From: Actinoplanes octamycinicus | Lineage (GTDB): Bacteria; Actinomycetota; Actinomycetes; Mycobacteriales; Micromonosporaceae | NCBI RefSeq assembly: GCF_014205225.1 | Contig: NZ_JACHNB010000001.1 | Span: 1 to 64,000, forward strand | DNA: 64,000 nt | Reading direction: 5' to 3' | Part shown: one piece after another, positions 16,560 through 24,345 of the stretch | How the letters are laid out: each line of letters begins with the position of its first letter | Position numbering within the stretch: position 1 is the first letter of the stretch | Program-made: the position numbers and the translations under genes | Notes under the pieces: model-generated | What the model was told of the DNA's origin: nothing | Database searches by the model: none | Seen by the model: only the letters and a program-made list of their open reading frames with translations

Positions 16560-18667
16560 ACCAGCCCGTCGATGATCACCTTCGGACGGGCGGCGGTGCC
16601 CTCCGGCTCCACCCGCACGGTGTGCGACCCGCTGTCCGGCCACGACCTGGTCCACACCGCGCGGCGGTACAGCGGGGCGGTGGCGCGGGTGTCGACGTAC
16701 CCCTGGAACTCCCCGTCGACGAAGACCTTCACCCGGCCGGTGGTCGTCGTGCGGCCCACCACCAGGGCCGCCGAGCGGCCGGTGAAGGTCCACGTCAGGG
16801 TGGAGCCGGCGGTGGCGGCCGAGGCCGCCGCGCCGCCCAGGTGACCGGTGTCCGAGGAGGCCCGCCAGCTCCCGGTCCGCGTCGCCTCGGTCTCCTGCAA
16901 CACCTGCGGGGTACGCCCGAGCGTCGCCTCCCGGCGGTTACCCGCATGATCGGTCGCGGTCACCGTCCAGCTGCTCGCGACACCGATCGGCGCCGTGCCG
17001 GTCACGCTGCGGATGCTTCCGCCCAGCAACGCCTCGCTCCGCCCGCTGACCTGCACCCCGCGCAGCCCGGCCGGGTCGGTGGCGGTCCAGGACAGCCGGA
17101 CCGGCGTGCTCGGGCCGACCGTCCCGGCGGTCAGGTCGGCCTGCGGCAGCGTGGTGAAGTCCGGCGGGGTCACGTCGGCGACCACCGGGATCGAGACGGT
17201 CGCGGTCCGGCCGGACAGGTGCACCGCCCGGATCGCCACGGTGTGCGCGCCGGGGGCGAGACTCAGCTCGCCGAGCCGGGTCCAGTTGGCCCGGGACAAC
17301 GCCAGCCGGCCGTCCACGTAGACGTCGAACCGGTTGATCATCCGGGTCGAGGTGGCCAGGTCCCAGAGCGGCACCAGCCGCCCGGTGGTCCAGTAGGTCC
17401 CGGACCACAGCCAGGCGCGGGACACCTTGGCCACGTGCAGCCCGCTCGGGCCGGCGCCGGCCAGCCGCCGGATCGCCGGGAGCTGGGCGTAGAGGGCGTT
17501 GCCCGGGCACTCGGTCAGCCCGGCGTCCCGGTGGCCGGAGATCCGGTTCAGCGTCACCCGGCGGCCCACCTTGTACTTCGGGCCGCCGCCGGAGGTGACC
17601 ACCACCCGGCCGGCCGGCGCGTTGCCGTGCGCGCCCAGCTTGTACGCGGCCAGCTGGGCCACCGACAGCCGGGCCGCCGAGGAGAGCGTGGCGGCCCGGT
17701 AGTCGCCGATCACCGCGACCGCGCTGGCGTTGGTGTTGAAGCCCAGGGTGTGCGCGCCGAGCACGTTGCGGGTCACCCCGCCGCGCCGGCCCTCGAAGAC
17801 GGTGCCGCACTTGTCGACCAGGAAGTTGTAGCCGATGTCGTTCCAGCCCTTGCTCTTCACCTGGTAGGCCTCGATGCCGCGGACCACGCTGGTCGAGGTC
17901 CGGCAGCTGTAGCCGTTGCCGGTCGCCGTGTGGTGCACGAAGAACACCTCGACCGGGCCGGTGTAGCTGGGCGCCTCCTTGACGATCTTCTCGTTCGCGC
18001 CCCAGGCGGCCCGGGTCATCAGCTTGGGCACCGGGCGGGGCGGGATCTCCACGCCGGCGGTCCGGCGGGGCTTGGTCAGGGCGGCCGGGACCATCGTCGT
18101 CTTCTCCAGCCGGGTGCCCTGCGGTTCGCCCGGCTCGGTCTTCTCCGGCCCGGCCTTGTCCGGCCCGGCCTTCTCCGGCCCGGTCTTCTCCGGTTCGTAG
18201 GCGTCCGGGTTGATCAGGTCGACTCGCAGGCCGGCCGGCAGCGCCGACACCCCGCCGGCGGCGATCACCCGGGCCTGCACGCCGTTCGACGGTCCGACCC
18301 AGAGCGGGTCACTGGCGCCGCGAACCCCGGGGCCCTCGGTGCCCCCGGACTCGTCCGGCGCGTCGGTCTCCAGCACCTGCCACGGCGTCCAGCTCCGGCC
18401 GCCGACCGGCCGGGTCCGCACCTCGATCGTCCCGGTCGCCGTCGCGCGCGGATCGTCCCAGGTCACGCCGACCAGGCTGAACCGCTTGGTGTGCCGCTCC
18501 GGCAGCACGGCGGCCTGGCTGCCGGTCTCCGCGACCAGCCGCATCCCGCCGGTCAGCGCGAACGTCTGCAGGAGCGGCGGCGCGGCAGCCGGGGCGAGAC
18601 CGACGATCGCCAGGGCGATCGCCGGGGTGGCCGCGACCATCGCGGTGACAAGGCGGTTCCGGCGCAT
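16547..18667 (-). CDS. Secreted PGRP-type N-acetylmuramoyl-L-alanine amidase with C-terminal Ig-like domains
   Basis: 706 residues. A signal peptide (about 1-28, MRRNRLVTAMVAATPAIALA) is followed by a beta-rich N-terminal domain (about 35-160) and a linker with GPEKAGPDKAGPEK repeats. The PGRP/amidase_2 domain (about 210-380) has zinc-site histidines in VFFVHHTATGNG and SGHRDAGLTECPG. Ig/fibronectin-like and jelly-roll modules (about 400-706) follow. It cleaves the lactyl-Ala bond of peptidoglycan outside the cell, for wall turnover or competition. Convergent with the monooxygenase. Confidence 0.9.
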   Translation of the reverse strand: MRRNRLVTAMVAATPAIALAIVGLAPAAAPPLLQTFALTGGMRLVAETGSQAAVLPERHTKRFSLVGVTWDDPRATATGTIEVRTRPVGGRSWTPWQVLETDAPDESGGTEGPGVRGASDPLWVGPSNGVQARVIAAGGVSALPAGLRVDLINPDAYEPEKTGPEKAGPDKAGPEKTEPGEPQGTRLEKTTMVPAALTKPRRTAGVEIPPRPVPKLMTRAAWGANEKIVKEAPSYTGPVEVFFVHHTATGNGYSCRTSTSVVRGIEAYQVKSKGWNDIGYNFLVDKCGTVFEGRRGGVTRNVLGAHTLGFNTNASAVAVIGDYRAATLSSAARLSVAQLAAYKLGAHGNAPAGRVVVTSGGGPKYKVGRRVTLNRISGHRDAGLTECPGNALYAQLPAIRRLAGAGPSGLHVAKVSRAWLWSGTYWTTGRLVPLWDLATSTRMINRFDVYVDGRLALSRANWTRLGELSLAPGAHTVAIRAVHLSGRTATVSIPVVADVTPPDFTTLPQADLTAGTVGPSTPVRLSWTATDPAGLRGVQVSGRSEALLGGSIRSVTGTAPIGVASSWTVTATDHAGNRREATLGRTPQVLQETEATRTGSWRASSDTGHLGGAAASAATAGSTLTWTFTGRSAALVVGRTTTTGRVKVFVDGEFQGYVDTRATAPLYRRAVWTRSWPDSGSHTVRVEPEGTAARPKVIIDGLVYLD

Positions 18668-18850
18668 GCAAAACTCCCCGGCCACCGGCGGAAGGGGTCG
18701 ATTCGGGAGCGAACCGGCGACCATCTGCCACCTTGCCGGGGGCGGGAGTGGCTTGTGGCTATTTCTGTGAAAAAGGCTCGATTTGCCGGGCGCATCGGGG
18801 CCCGGCCGGTCGCGAGCCGGCACCACCGTGGACGGGCGGTTTAGCGCCGC

Positions 18851-18893
18851 GAAGCCGTGGGGTAAAGCGTCGCCGCCCCATCCCCACGGTTTC
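18851..18893 (+). promoter_or_regulatory. Stem-loop immediately before the ribosome binding site of a small membrane-protein gene
   Basis: GAAGCCGTGGGG (18851-18862) pairs with CCCCACGGTTTC (18882-18893) with one G-T pair. The next bases, GAGGAGC, are the ribosome binding site of the gene at 18905. A hairpin ending exactly at the Shine-Dalgarno could control its accessibility. No known riboswitch core was recognised. Confidence 0.5.
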
Positions 18894-18904
18894 GAGGAGC
18901 TTCC

Positions 18905-19051
18905 ATGTCCATCCAGGGCGTCTTCTATCTCATCGCGGTGATCCTGCTGGTCCTCGCCGCGCTGCCGATCCCCAGCCGCGGCTTCAGCCTGGCGCTGCTC
19001 GGGGCGGCCTTCGCCCTGCTGGGCTACGCCTGGCCGGCCATCACCGGCTGA
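18905..19051 (+). CDS. Small hydrophobic membrane protein (48 aa)
   Basis: ATG 18905 follows GAGGAG by six bases. The product begins MSIQGVFYLIAVILLVLAAL and continues with PIPSRGFSLALLGAAFALLG to the end AWPAITG, giving two membrane helices with a short Pro/Arg turn. The length, strong ribosome binding site and third-position G/C support a real gene too short for ordinary gene calling. Function unknown. It is divergent from the amidase. Confidence 0.8.
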   Translation: MSIQGVFYLIAVILLVLAALPIPSRGFSLALLGAAFALLGYAWPAITG

Positions 19052-19157
19052 GTCACGGGTGCTGCGGGCGTACCGCAAGAGTCGGACAGCGGCCGGAAGC
19101 GGACAGCGAACCGCGACCGGCCGCATGCCGATGCCACCCGGTCACGACCGGCCGCGG

Positions 19158-20903
19158 TTAGACGGTGCGCTTGTAGACCACCGCCTGCCACGGAGCCAGC
19201 GTCAGCGACTCCGCCGAGGCCGAGGATGAGGCCGCGGGCGACGGCGCGGATGCGGCCGAGGGCCCGGGTGGCAGGTTGGTGAGCAGCAGCTCGGCGCCGG
19301 ACCAGGCGGCTGCGTCGTCGATCTCCGCCTGGACCGTGTCGCCGGTGAAGTTGCCGATCACCAGCAGTTCGGTGTGGCCGAGGCGGCGGGTGAAGGCGTA
19401 GAGCCGCTCGTCGTGCGGCAGCAGCATGGTGAAGTCGCCCTCGGCGACCGCCGGTTCGGTGTGCCGCAGCTCGATCAGCCGCCGGTAGTAGTGGAACACC
19501 GAGTCCGGGTCGGCCCGCTGGGCGGCCGCGTTGATCTGCGGGTAGTTCGGATTGGCCGGCAGCCACGGGGTGCCGGTGGTGAAGCCGGCGTGCGGCTTGT
19601 CGTCCCACTGCATCGGGGTGCGGGCGTTGTCCCGGCCGCGCGCCCGGAGCACGGTCAGCACCTCCTCCGGGGTGCGGCCCTCCAGCTCCAGGGCCTGCTT
19701 GTACTGCCCGAGCGCCTCGATGTCGCGGAAGTCCTCGATCCCGCCGAACGGGTAGTTCGTCATTCCGAGTTCTTCGCCCTGGTAGACGTAGGGCGTGCCG
19801 CGGTGCAGGTGGAGCACGGTGCCGAGCATCTTGGCCGAGGCGTCCCGGTACGCCGGCGAGTCGTCGCCGTAGCGGGAGACGACCCGGGGCTGGTCGTGGT
19901 TGTTCCAGTAGAGGCTGTTCCACCCGGCCTCGGCGAGCCCGGCCTGCCAGCGGCCCAGGATCGCCTTCAGCTTGGTCAGCTGCAGCGGCTGCAGCAGCCA
20001 CGGGTCCGGCCCGCGGTCCACCCAGACGTGGTCGAACTGGAAGACCATGTCGACCTCGTGCCGGTCCGGGTCGGTGTGCAGGATCGCCTCCTCCACGGTG
20101 ACCCCGGGCATCTCGCCGACGGTGAGCAGCCCCTCCCGGCCGGCGAAGACCTCCCGGTGCATCTCCTGGAGGAACTCGTGCAGCCGGGGACCGCCGATGA
20201 ACCCGGCCGAGCCGTCGGCGTAGGCGGATCCGGCCGACAGCCGGCCGTCCGGCAGCGGCAGCACCTTGGAGATCATGTTGATCACGTCCATCCGGAAGCC
20301 GTCCACGCCCCGGTCCAGCCACCAGCGCATCATCGCGTAGACCGCCTGCCGGACCTCCGGGTTCTCCCAGTTCAGGTCGGGCTGCTTGCGGGAGAACAGG
20401 TGCAGGTAGTACTCGCCGGTCTTCTCGTCGAACTCCCAGGCCGGGCCGCCGAAGACGGATCCCCAGTTGGTCGGCTCGGCGCCCGGGGTGCCCGGCTCCA
20501 TGCCCTCGCGGGCCGGCCGCCACCAGTACCAGTCGCGTTTCGGGTTGTCCTTGGACGAGCGGCTCTCCTGGAACCAGGGGTGCTCGTCCGAGCTGTGGTT
20601 CACCACCAAGTCCATGATCAGCTTCATGCCGCGGGCGTGCGCCCCGGCGAGCAGCTCGTCGAAGATCTCCAGGGTGCCGAACATCGGCTCGATGTCCTGG
20701 TAGTCGCTGATGTCGTAACCGTTGTCGTCCTGCGGCGAGGGATAGATCGGCGACAACCAGAGCACGTCGACGCCCAGTTCGGCCAAGTGGTCGAGGTGGC
20801 CGATGATCCCGCGCAGATCACCCATCCCGTCGCCGTCCGAGTCCGCGAAGCTCCGCGGGTAGATCTGGTAGACGACCGCCTTCTTCCACCACGAATCCGT
20901 CAT
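19158..20903 (-). CDS. GH13 alpha-glucosidase (oligo-1,6-glucosidase-like)
   Basis: 581-residue cytoplasmic TIM-barrel enzyme. Conserved regions are VDLVVNHSSDEH, the nucleophile D in DGFRMDVIN, the acid/base E in LLTVGEMPG, and the third Asp in WNNHDQPR. INMISK after the nucleophile is characteristic of oligo-1,6-glucosidase/alpha-glucosidase subfamilies. It hydrolyses terminal alpha-glucosidic bonds of imported oligosaccharides. The C-terminal domain carries a Ser/Ala/Pro-rich insertion (about 545-568). It is divergent from the glycosyltransferase gene at 20986. Confidence 0.92.
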   Translation of the reverse strand: MTDSWWKKAVVYQIYPRSFADSDGDGMGDLRGIIGHLDHLAELGVDVLWLSPIYPSPQDDNGYDISDYQDIEPMFGTLEIFDELLAGAHARGMKLIMDLVVNHSSDEHPWFQESRSSKDNPKRDWYWWRPAREGMEPGTPGAEPTNWGSVFGGPAWEFDEKTGEYYLHLFSRKQPDLNWENPEVRQAVYAMMRWWLDRGVDGFRMDVINMISKVLPLPDGRLSAGSAYADGSAGFIGGPRLHEFLQEMHREVFAGREGLLTVGEMPGVTVEEAILHTDPDRHEVDMVFQFDHVWVDRGPDPWLLQPLQLTKLKAILGRWQAGLAEAGWNSLYWNNHDQPRVVSRYGDDSPAYRDASAKMLGTVLHLHRGTPYVYQGEELGMTNYPFGGIEDFRDIEALGQYKQALELEGRTPEEVLTVLRARGRDNARTPMQWDDKPHAGFTTGTPWLPANPNYPQINAAAQRADPDSVFHYYRRLIELRHTEPAVAEGDFTMLLPHDERLYAFTRRLGHTELLVIGNFTGDTVQAEIDDAAAWSGAELLLTNLPPGPSAASAPSPAASSSASAESLTLAPWQAVVYKRTV

Positions 20904-20985
20904 GGCTCTTCTCTAACACGAGAACGGGCCCGGTAAACGGCAGGCATACTGACCACGTGTTTATTACCAAAATTAGGCTTTTGTC
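20904..20985. promoter_or_regulatory. AT-rich divergent promoter region between GH13 and glycosyltransferase genes
   Basis: The 82 bp between divergent starts include GTGTTTATTACCAAAATTAG, much lower in GC than the surroundings, just before ATG 20986. Promoters for both genes must lie here or within the genes. No strong Shine-Dalgarno precedes ATG 20986 (only AGGC), so a short or leaderless message is possible. Confidence 0.4.
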
Positions 20986-21987
20986 ATGAAGGTGGCGTTG
21001 CTGGGGCCGATCGCCTGGCGCACTCCCCCGCTGCACTACGGCCCGTGGGAACTGATCACCAGCCTGCTCGCCGAGGGACTGACCGAGCGGGGCGTCGACG
21101 TCACCCTGTTCGCCACCCTGGACTCGGTCACCAAGGCCACCCTGGACGGCGTCGTGCCGACCGGCTACGAGGAGTCCGACGAGATCGACGGCCGGGTCTG
21201 GGAGGCCATCCACGTCAGCCACGCGCTGGAACGCTCCGGCGAGTTCGACCTGATCCACAACCACCTGGACTGGCTGCCGCTGGCGTTCTCGGCGCACTGC
21301 GCGGCGCCGATGCTGACCACCGTGCACGGCTTCTCCGGGGCGAACATCCTCCCGGCGTACCGGCGGGCGAAGTCGCTGTTCGTGTCCATCTCCGACAGCG
21401 ACCGGTCGCCCGATCTGGACTATCTCGCCACCGTGCACCACGGCGTGGACCTCGACGGCCTGCCGTTCCACCCGGACGGCGGGGACGACCTGATCCTGTT
21501 CGGGCGGATCCACCCGGACAAGGGGACCGACCTGGCCATCGAGATCGCCCGGCGGGCCGGCCGGCGGCTGGTGATCTGCGGGATCGTGCAGGACCGGGCG
21601 TTCTTCGAGGCGGAGGTGGAGCCGCTGATCGACGGGGAGCGGGTGGTCTACCTCGGTTCGGTGGGGCCGGAGGAGCGCGGGGCGATTCTCGGCTCCGGCG
21701 CGGCGCTGCTGCACCCGATCCGGTTCGCCGAGCCGTTCGGGCTGTCGGTGGTGGAGTCGATGGCGTGCGGGACGCCGGTGATCGCGTACCGGAAGGGGTC
21801 CATGCCCGAAGTGGTCGACGAGGGCGTCACGGGACGGCTGGTCGACTCGGTGGAGGGCGCGGTCGCTGCGGTCGAGGGGATCGGAAGCCTCGACCGGGGG
21901 GTTTGTTCCGCGCGAGCCAGGGAACGCTTCTCGGCCGCTCGGATGGTCGATGAATATTTGGCGATTTACCGAAAAATCCTCAGCTGA
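20986..21987 (+). CDS. GT4-type glycosyltransferase
   Basis: 333 residues with a GT-B fold. The N-terminal domain opens MKVALLGPIAWRTPPLHYGP and contains DLIHNHLDW. The C-terminal nucleotide-sugar domain contains ILFGRIHPDKGTDLAIEIAR and the family EX7E-type motif in EPFGLSVVESMACGTPVIAY, followed by GSMPEVV. The donor and acceptor are unknown. It heads a block of four plus-strand genes ending with a GH130 enzyme; a gap of 112 bp with a palindrome separates it from the second glycosyltransferase. Confidence 0.9.
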   Translation: MKVALLGPIAWRTPPLHYGPWELITSLLAEGLTERGVDVTLFATLDSVTKATLDGVVPTGYEESDEIDGRVWEAIHVSHALERSGEFDLIHNHLDWLPLAFSAHCAAPMLTTVHGFSGANILPAYRRAKSLFVSISDSDRSPDLDYLATVHHGVDLDGLPFHPDGGDDLILFGRIHPDKGTDLAIEIARRAGRRLVICGIVQDRAFFEAEVEPLIDGERVVYLGSVGPEERGAILGSGAALLHPIRFAEPFGLSVVESMACGTPVIAYRKGSMPEVVDEGVTGRLVDSVEGAVAAVEGIGSLDRGVCSARARERFSAARMVDEYLAIYRKILS

Positions 21988-22001
21988 AAAGCTAAGTCTT
22001 G

Positions 22002-22030
22002 TTAACGTCGCAATGTGAATTGCGCGTTAA
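22002..22030 (+). promoter_or_regulatory. 12-bp inverted repeat with GTGA loop between two glycosyltransferase genes
   Basis: TTAACG, one unpaired T, CGCAAT, loop GTGA, ATTGCG, CGTTAA. It starts 15 bp after the first glycosyltransferase stop and is 70 bp before the next start, in AT-rich DNA. The only T-run nearby is TTTT at 22038. It may be an operator for a promoter of the downstream genes or a hairpin between cistrons. Confidence 0.5.
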
Positions 22031-22099
22031 TCGGGAGCTTTTCCCGGAACGCCCCGCGCTGCGGGGAGGCAGCCGGCTGAGAGCAGAAAGGCCCAGGTC

Positions 22100-23266
22100 A
22101 TGCCCGCGACATACGGGTTTTTGAGTACGTATCCCCCCACCCAATGCGGTTTGGCGACATTCAATGCCGCACTCGCCACCCACCTGAGCGCCGGAACGCC
22201 CGGTGCCGCCGTGGGATCCGGCGTGGTACGCCTGCTCAGCCAGGACAACACCGGTGGAGGGATCGCGCTCGACCGGGCCGCACCGCGGGTCGTGCACACG
22301 TGGCACACCGACGCGCCGGGCGGCTGGAGCGCCGCGGCCGCCGCGCTCAACCGGTTCGACGTGGCGATCATCCAGCACGAGTACGGGATCTACCCGGGCG
22401 ACGCCGGTGCCGAGGTGCTGCCGCTGCTGCGCGACCTCAAGATCCCGGCGATCGTGGTGCTGCACACCGTGCTCAGCCACCCGGACCCGCTGCAGCGCGC
22501 GGTGCTGGAGCAGATCGCCGACTCCGCGGCCGCCGTGGTGACCATGACCGACACCGCCCGGCAGCGGCTGACCGCGAACTACGCGGTGAACCCCCGCAAG
22601 ATCACCGTGATCCCGCACGGCGCCGGCAGCCACGCCGGGGTGCCCCGCGAGGACCACGACCGGCCGAACCTGCTGACCTGGGGGCTGCTCGGCCCGGGCA
22701 AGGGCATCGAGTGGGCGCTGCGGGCCCTGGCCCTGCTCGGCGACCTGCAGCCGGCGCCGGTCTACACGGTCGCCGGCCGGACCCATCCGAAGGTGCTCGA
22801 GCAGCAGGGCGACGTCTACCGGTCCTCGCTGGTCGCGCTCGCCGCCGAGCTCGCCGTGACGGACGCGGTGAAGTGGGTGGACGCGTACCTGGAGCCGGCC
22901 CAGCTGTCCAAACTGATCCGGTCGGCGGACGCGGTGGTGCTGCCGTACGACTCCACCGAGCAGGTCACCTCGGGCGTGCTGATCGAAGCGGTCGGAGCCG
23001 GCGTGCCGGTGGTGGCGACCGAGTTCCCGCACGCGGTGGAACTGCTCGCCGACGGCCCCGGGTTGCTCGTGCCGCATCAGGACCCGGAGGCGATGGCACT
23101 GGCCATCCGGCACGTGCTGGCCGAGCCGGGGCTGCCCGGACGACTGGCCGGACTGGCCGGCGGTCCGACGCTGCGCTGGCCGGCGGTGGCCGCCCGCTAC
23201 CAGGCGCTGGCCGGCCGGCTGCTGGCCGACCGAGCGCCGCTGGCCGCGGCCACGATCCCGGCATGA
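22100..23266 (+). CDS. GT4-type glycosyltransferase
   Basis: 388 residues. The N-terminal part contains YGFLSTYPPTQCGLATFNAAL, a start typical of GT4 proteins linked to GH130 genes, and IIQHEYGIYPGDAG. The donor domain contains LLTWGLLGPGKGIEWALRAL, and DAVVLPYDSTEQVTSGVLIE replaces the usual EX7E region, followed by GAGVPVVATEFPHAVELL. The substrate is unknown; a mannosyl donor would agree with the GH130 partner. Its stop overlaps the next start by ATGA. Confidence 0.9.
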   Translation: MPATYGFLSTYPPTQCGLATFNAALATHLSAGTPGAAVGSGVVRLLSQDNTGGGIALDRAAPRVVHTWHTDAPGGWSAAAAALNRFDVAIIQHEYGIYPGDAGAEVLPLLRDLKIPAIVVLHTVLSHPDPLQRAVLEQIADSAAAVVTMTDTARQRLTANYAVNPRKITVIPHGAGSHAGVPREDHDRPNLLTWGLLGPGKGIEWALRALALLGDLQPAPVYTVAGRTHPKVLEQQGDVYRSSLVALAAELAVTDAVKWVDAYLEPAQLSKLIRSADAVVLPYDSTEQVTSGVLIEAVGAGVPVVATEFPHAVELLADGPGLLVPHQDPEAMALAIRHVLAEPGLPGRLAGLAGGPTLRWPAVAARYQALAGRLLADRAPLAAATIPA

Positions 23267-24345
23267 GCCTTTCGCTGCGGCTGATCCCGCCGCCGATCCG
23301 GCTCACCGACGTTCCCGAACCACGGTTCGACCACGTGCTCCGGCTCTCCGACGACACCGGGCTGCTGGAGCACGCCCGGACCGCGATCGCCCGGCGCGAG
23401 CACGGCTACTGCGTCGACGACGTCAGCCGGGGGCTGCTGGTCGCCAGCCGGGAGCCCCGGCCATCCGCCGAGCTGGTCCGGGCCGCCGAGCGTTACCTGG
23501 CCTTCCTCACCCACGCGCAGGGCGCCGACGGGGCGTTCCGCAACCGGATGAGCTACGACCGGCGCTGGCAGGACGAGCCGTCGCTGGGCGACTGGTGGGG
23601 CCGGGCGCTGTGGGGGCTGGGCACCGCCGCCGCCCGGAGCCACGCGCCGTGGATCCGCGCCGAGGCCCGGTACGCCTTCCACCTGGGCGCCCACCGGCGC
23701 TCGCCGTGGCCGCGGGCGATGGCCTTCGCCGGCCTGGGCGCCGCCGAGGTGCTCCGGGCCGACCCGCGCGACCGGGCCGCCGCCGAGCTGCTCGCCGACG
23801 CCGCCACGGTGATCGGCCTGCCCGGCTCCGACCCGGAGTGGGTGTGGCCGGAACGCGAACTCACCTACGCCAACCCGGCGCTGGCCGAGGTGGTGATCGC
23901 GGCCGGCGACCTGCTCGGCGACGAGGCGTTGCTCGGCGACGGCCTGCGGATGCTCGCCTGGCTCTGCGAGATGCAGGATCACCACGGCCACCTCTCCACG
24001 GTGCCGGTCGGCGGCTGGCGTCCGGGGGTCCCCCGGCACCGGCACGACCAGCAGCCGATCGAGGCGGCGGCCACCGCGGACGCCTGCGCCACGGCGGCCG
24101 CGGTGACCGGCGACGAGCGCTGGGACGCCCCGCTCTTCCAGTCGATCGCCTGGTTCCTGGGCGACAACGACACCGGAACGGTGATGTGGGACAGCGAGAC
24201 TTGTGGTTGTTATGACGGATTGACGGCTGATGGTCCTAATCTGAACCAAGGAGCCGAATCCACTCTCGCGCTCGTCTCCACGCTGCAGCACGCCCGCACG
24301 CTGGCACATCGGAGCGCGACCCGACCGTCAGGCGGCCTAGGTTGA
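23263..24345 (+). CDS. Predicted (alpha/alpha)-barrel glycoside-processing protein of unknown activity
   Basis: 360 residues rich in paired helices, with aromatic/acidic clusters at HGYCVDDVSRGLLVASREP, MSYDRRWQDEPSLGDWWGRA and DHHGHLSTVPVGGW. The repeated helix pairs and Asp/Trp/His clusters recall six-hairpin glycosidase or lyase folds. Relatives are found next to, or fused with, GT4 enzymes beside GH130 genes. No named family is assigned with certainty. It overlaps both neighbours by four bases (ATGA at 23263, TTGA at 24342), so its product is probably made in fixed ratio with them. Confidence 0.82.
   Translation: MSLSLRLIPPPIRLTDVPEPRFDHVLRLSDDTGLLEHARTAIARREHGYCVDDVSRGLLVASREPRPSAELVRAAERYLAFLTHAQGADGAFRNRMSYDRRWQDEPSLGDWWGRALWGLGTAAARSHAPWIRAEARYAFHLGAHRRSPWPRAMAFAGLGAAEVLRADPRDRAAAELLADAATVIGLPGSDPEWVWPERELTYANPALAEVVIAAGDLLGDEALLGDGLRMLAWLCEMQDHHGHLSTVPVGGWRPGVPRHRHDQQPIEAAATADACATAAAVTGDERWDAPLFQSIAWFLGDNDTGTVMWDSETCGCYDGLTADGPNLNQGAESTLALVSTLQHARTLAHRSATRPSGGLG

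Noticed and set aside
18668..18850. c-di-AMP (ydaO) riboswitch before the amidase gene, often found with cell-wall hydrolases
   Set aside because: Read on the minus strand I could not find the conserved ydaO core segments in the expected order.
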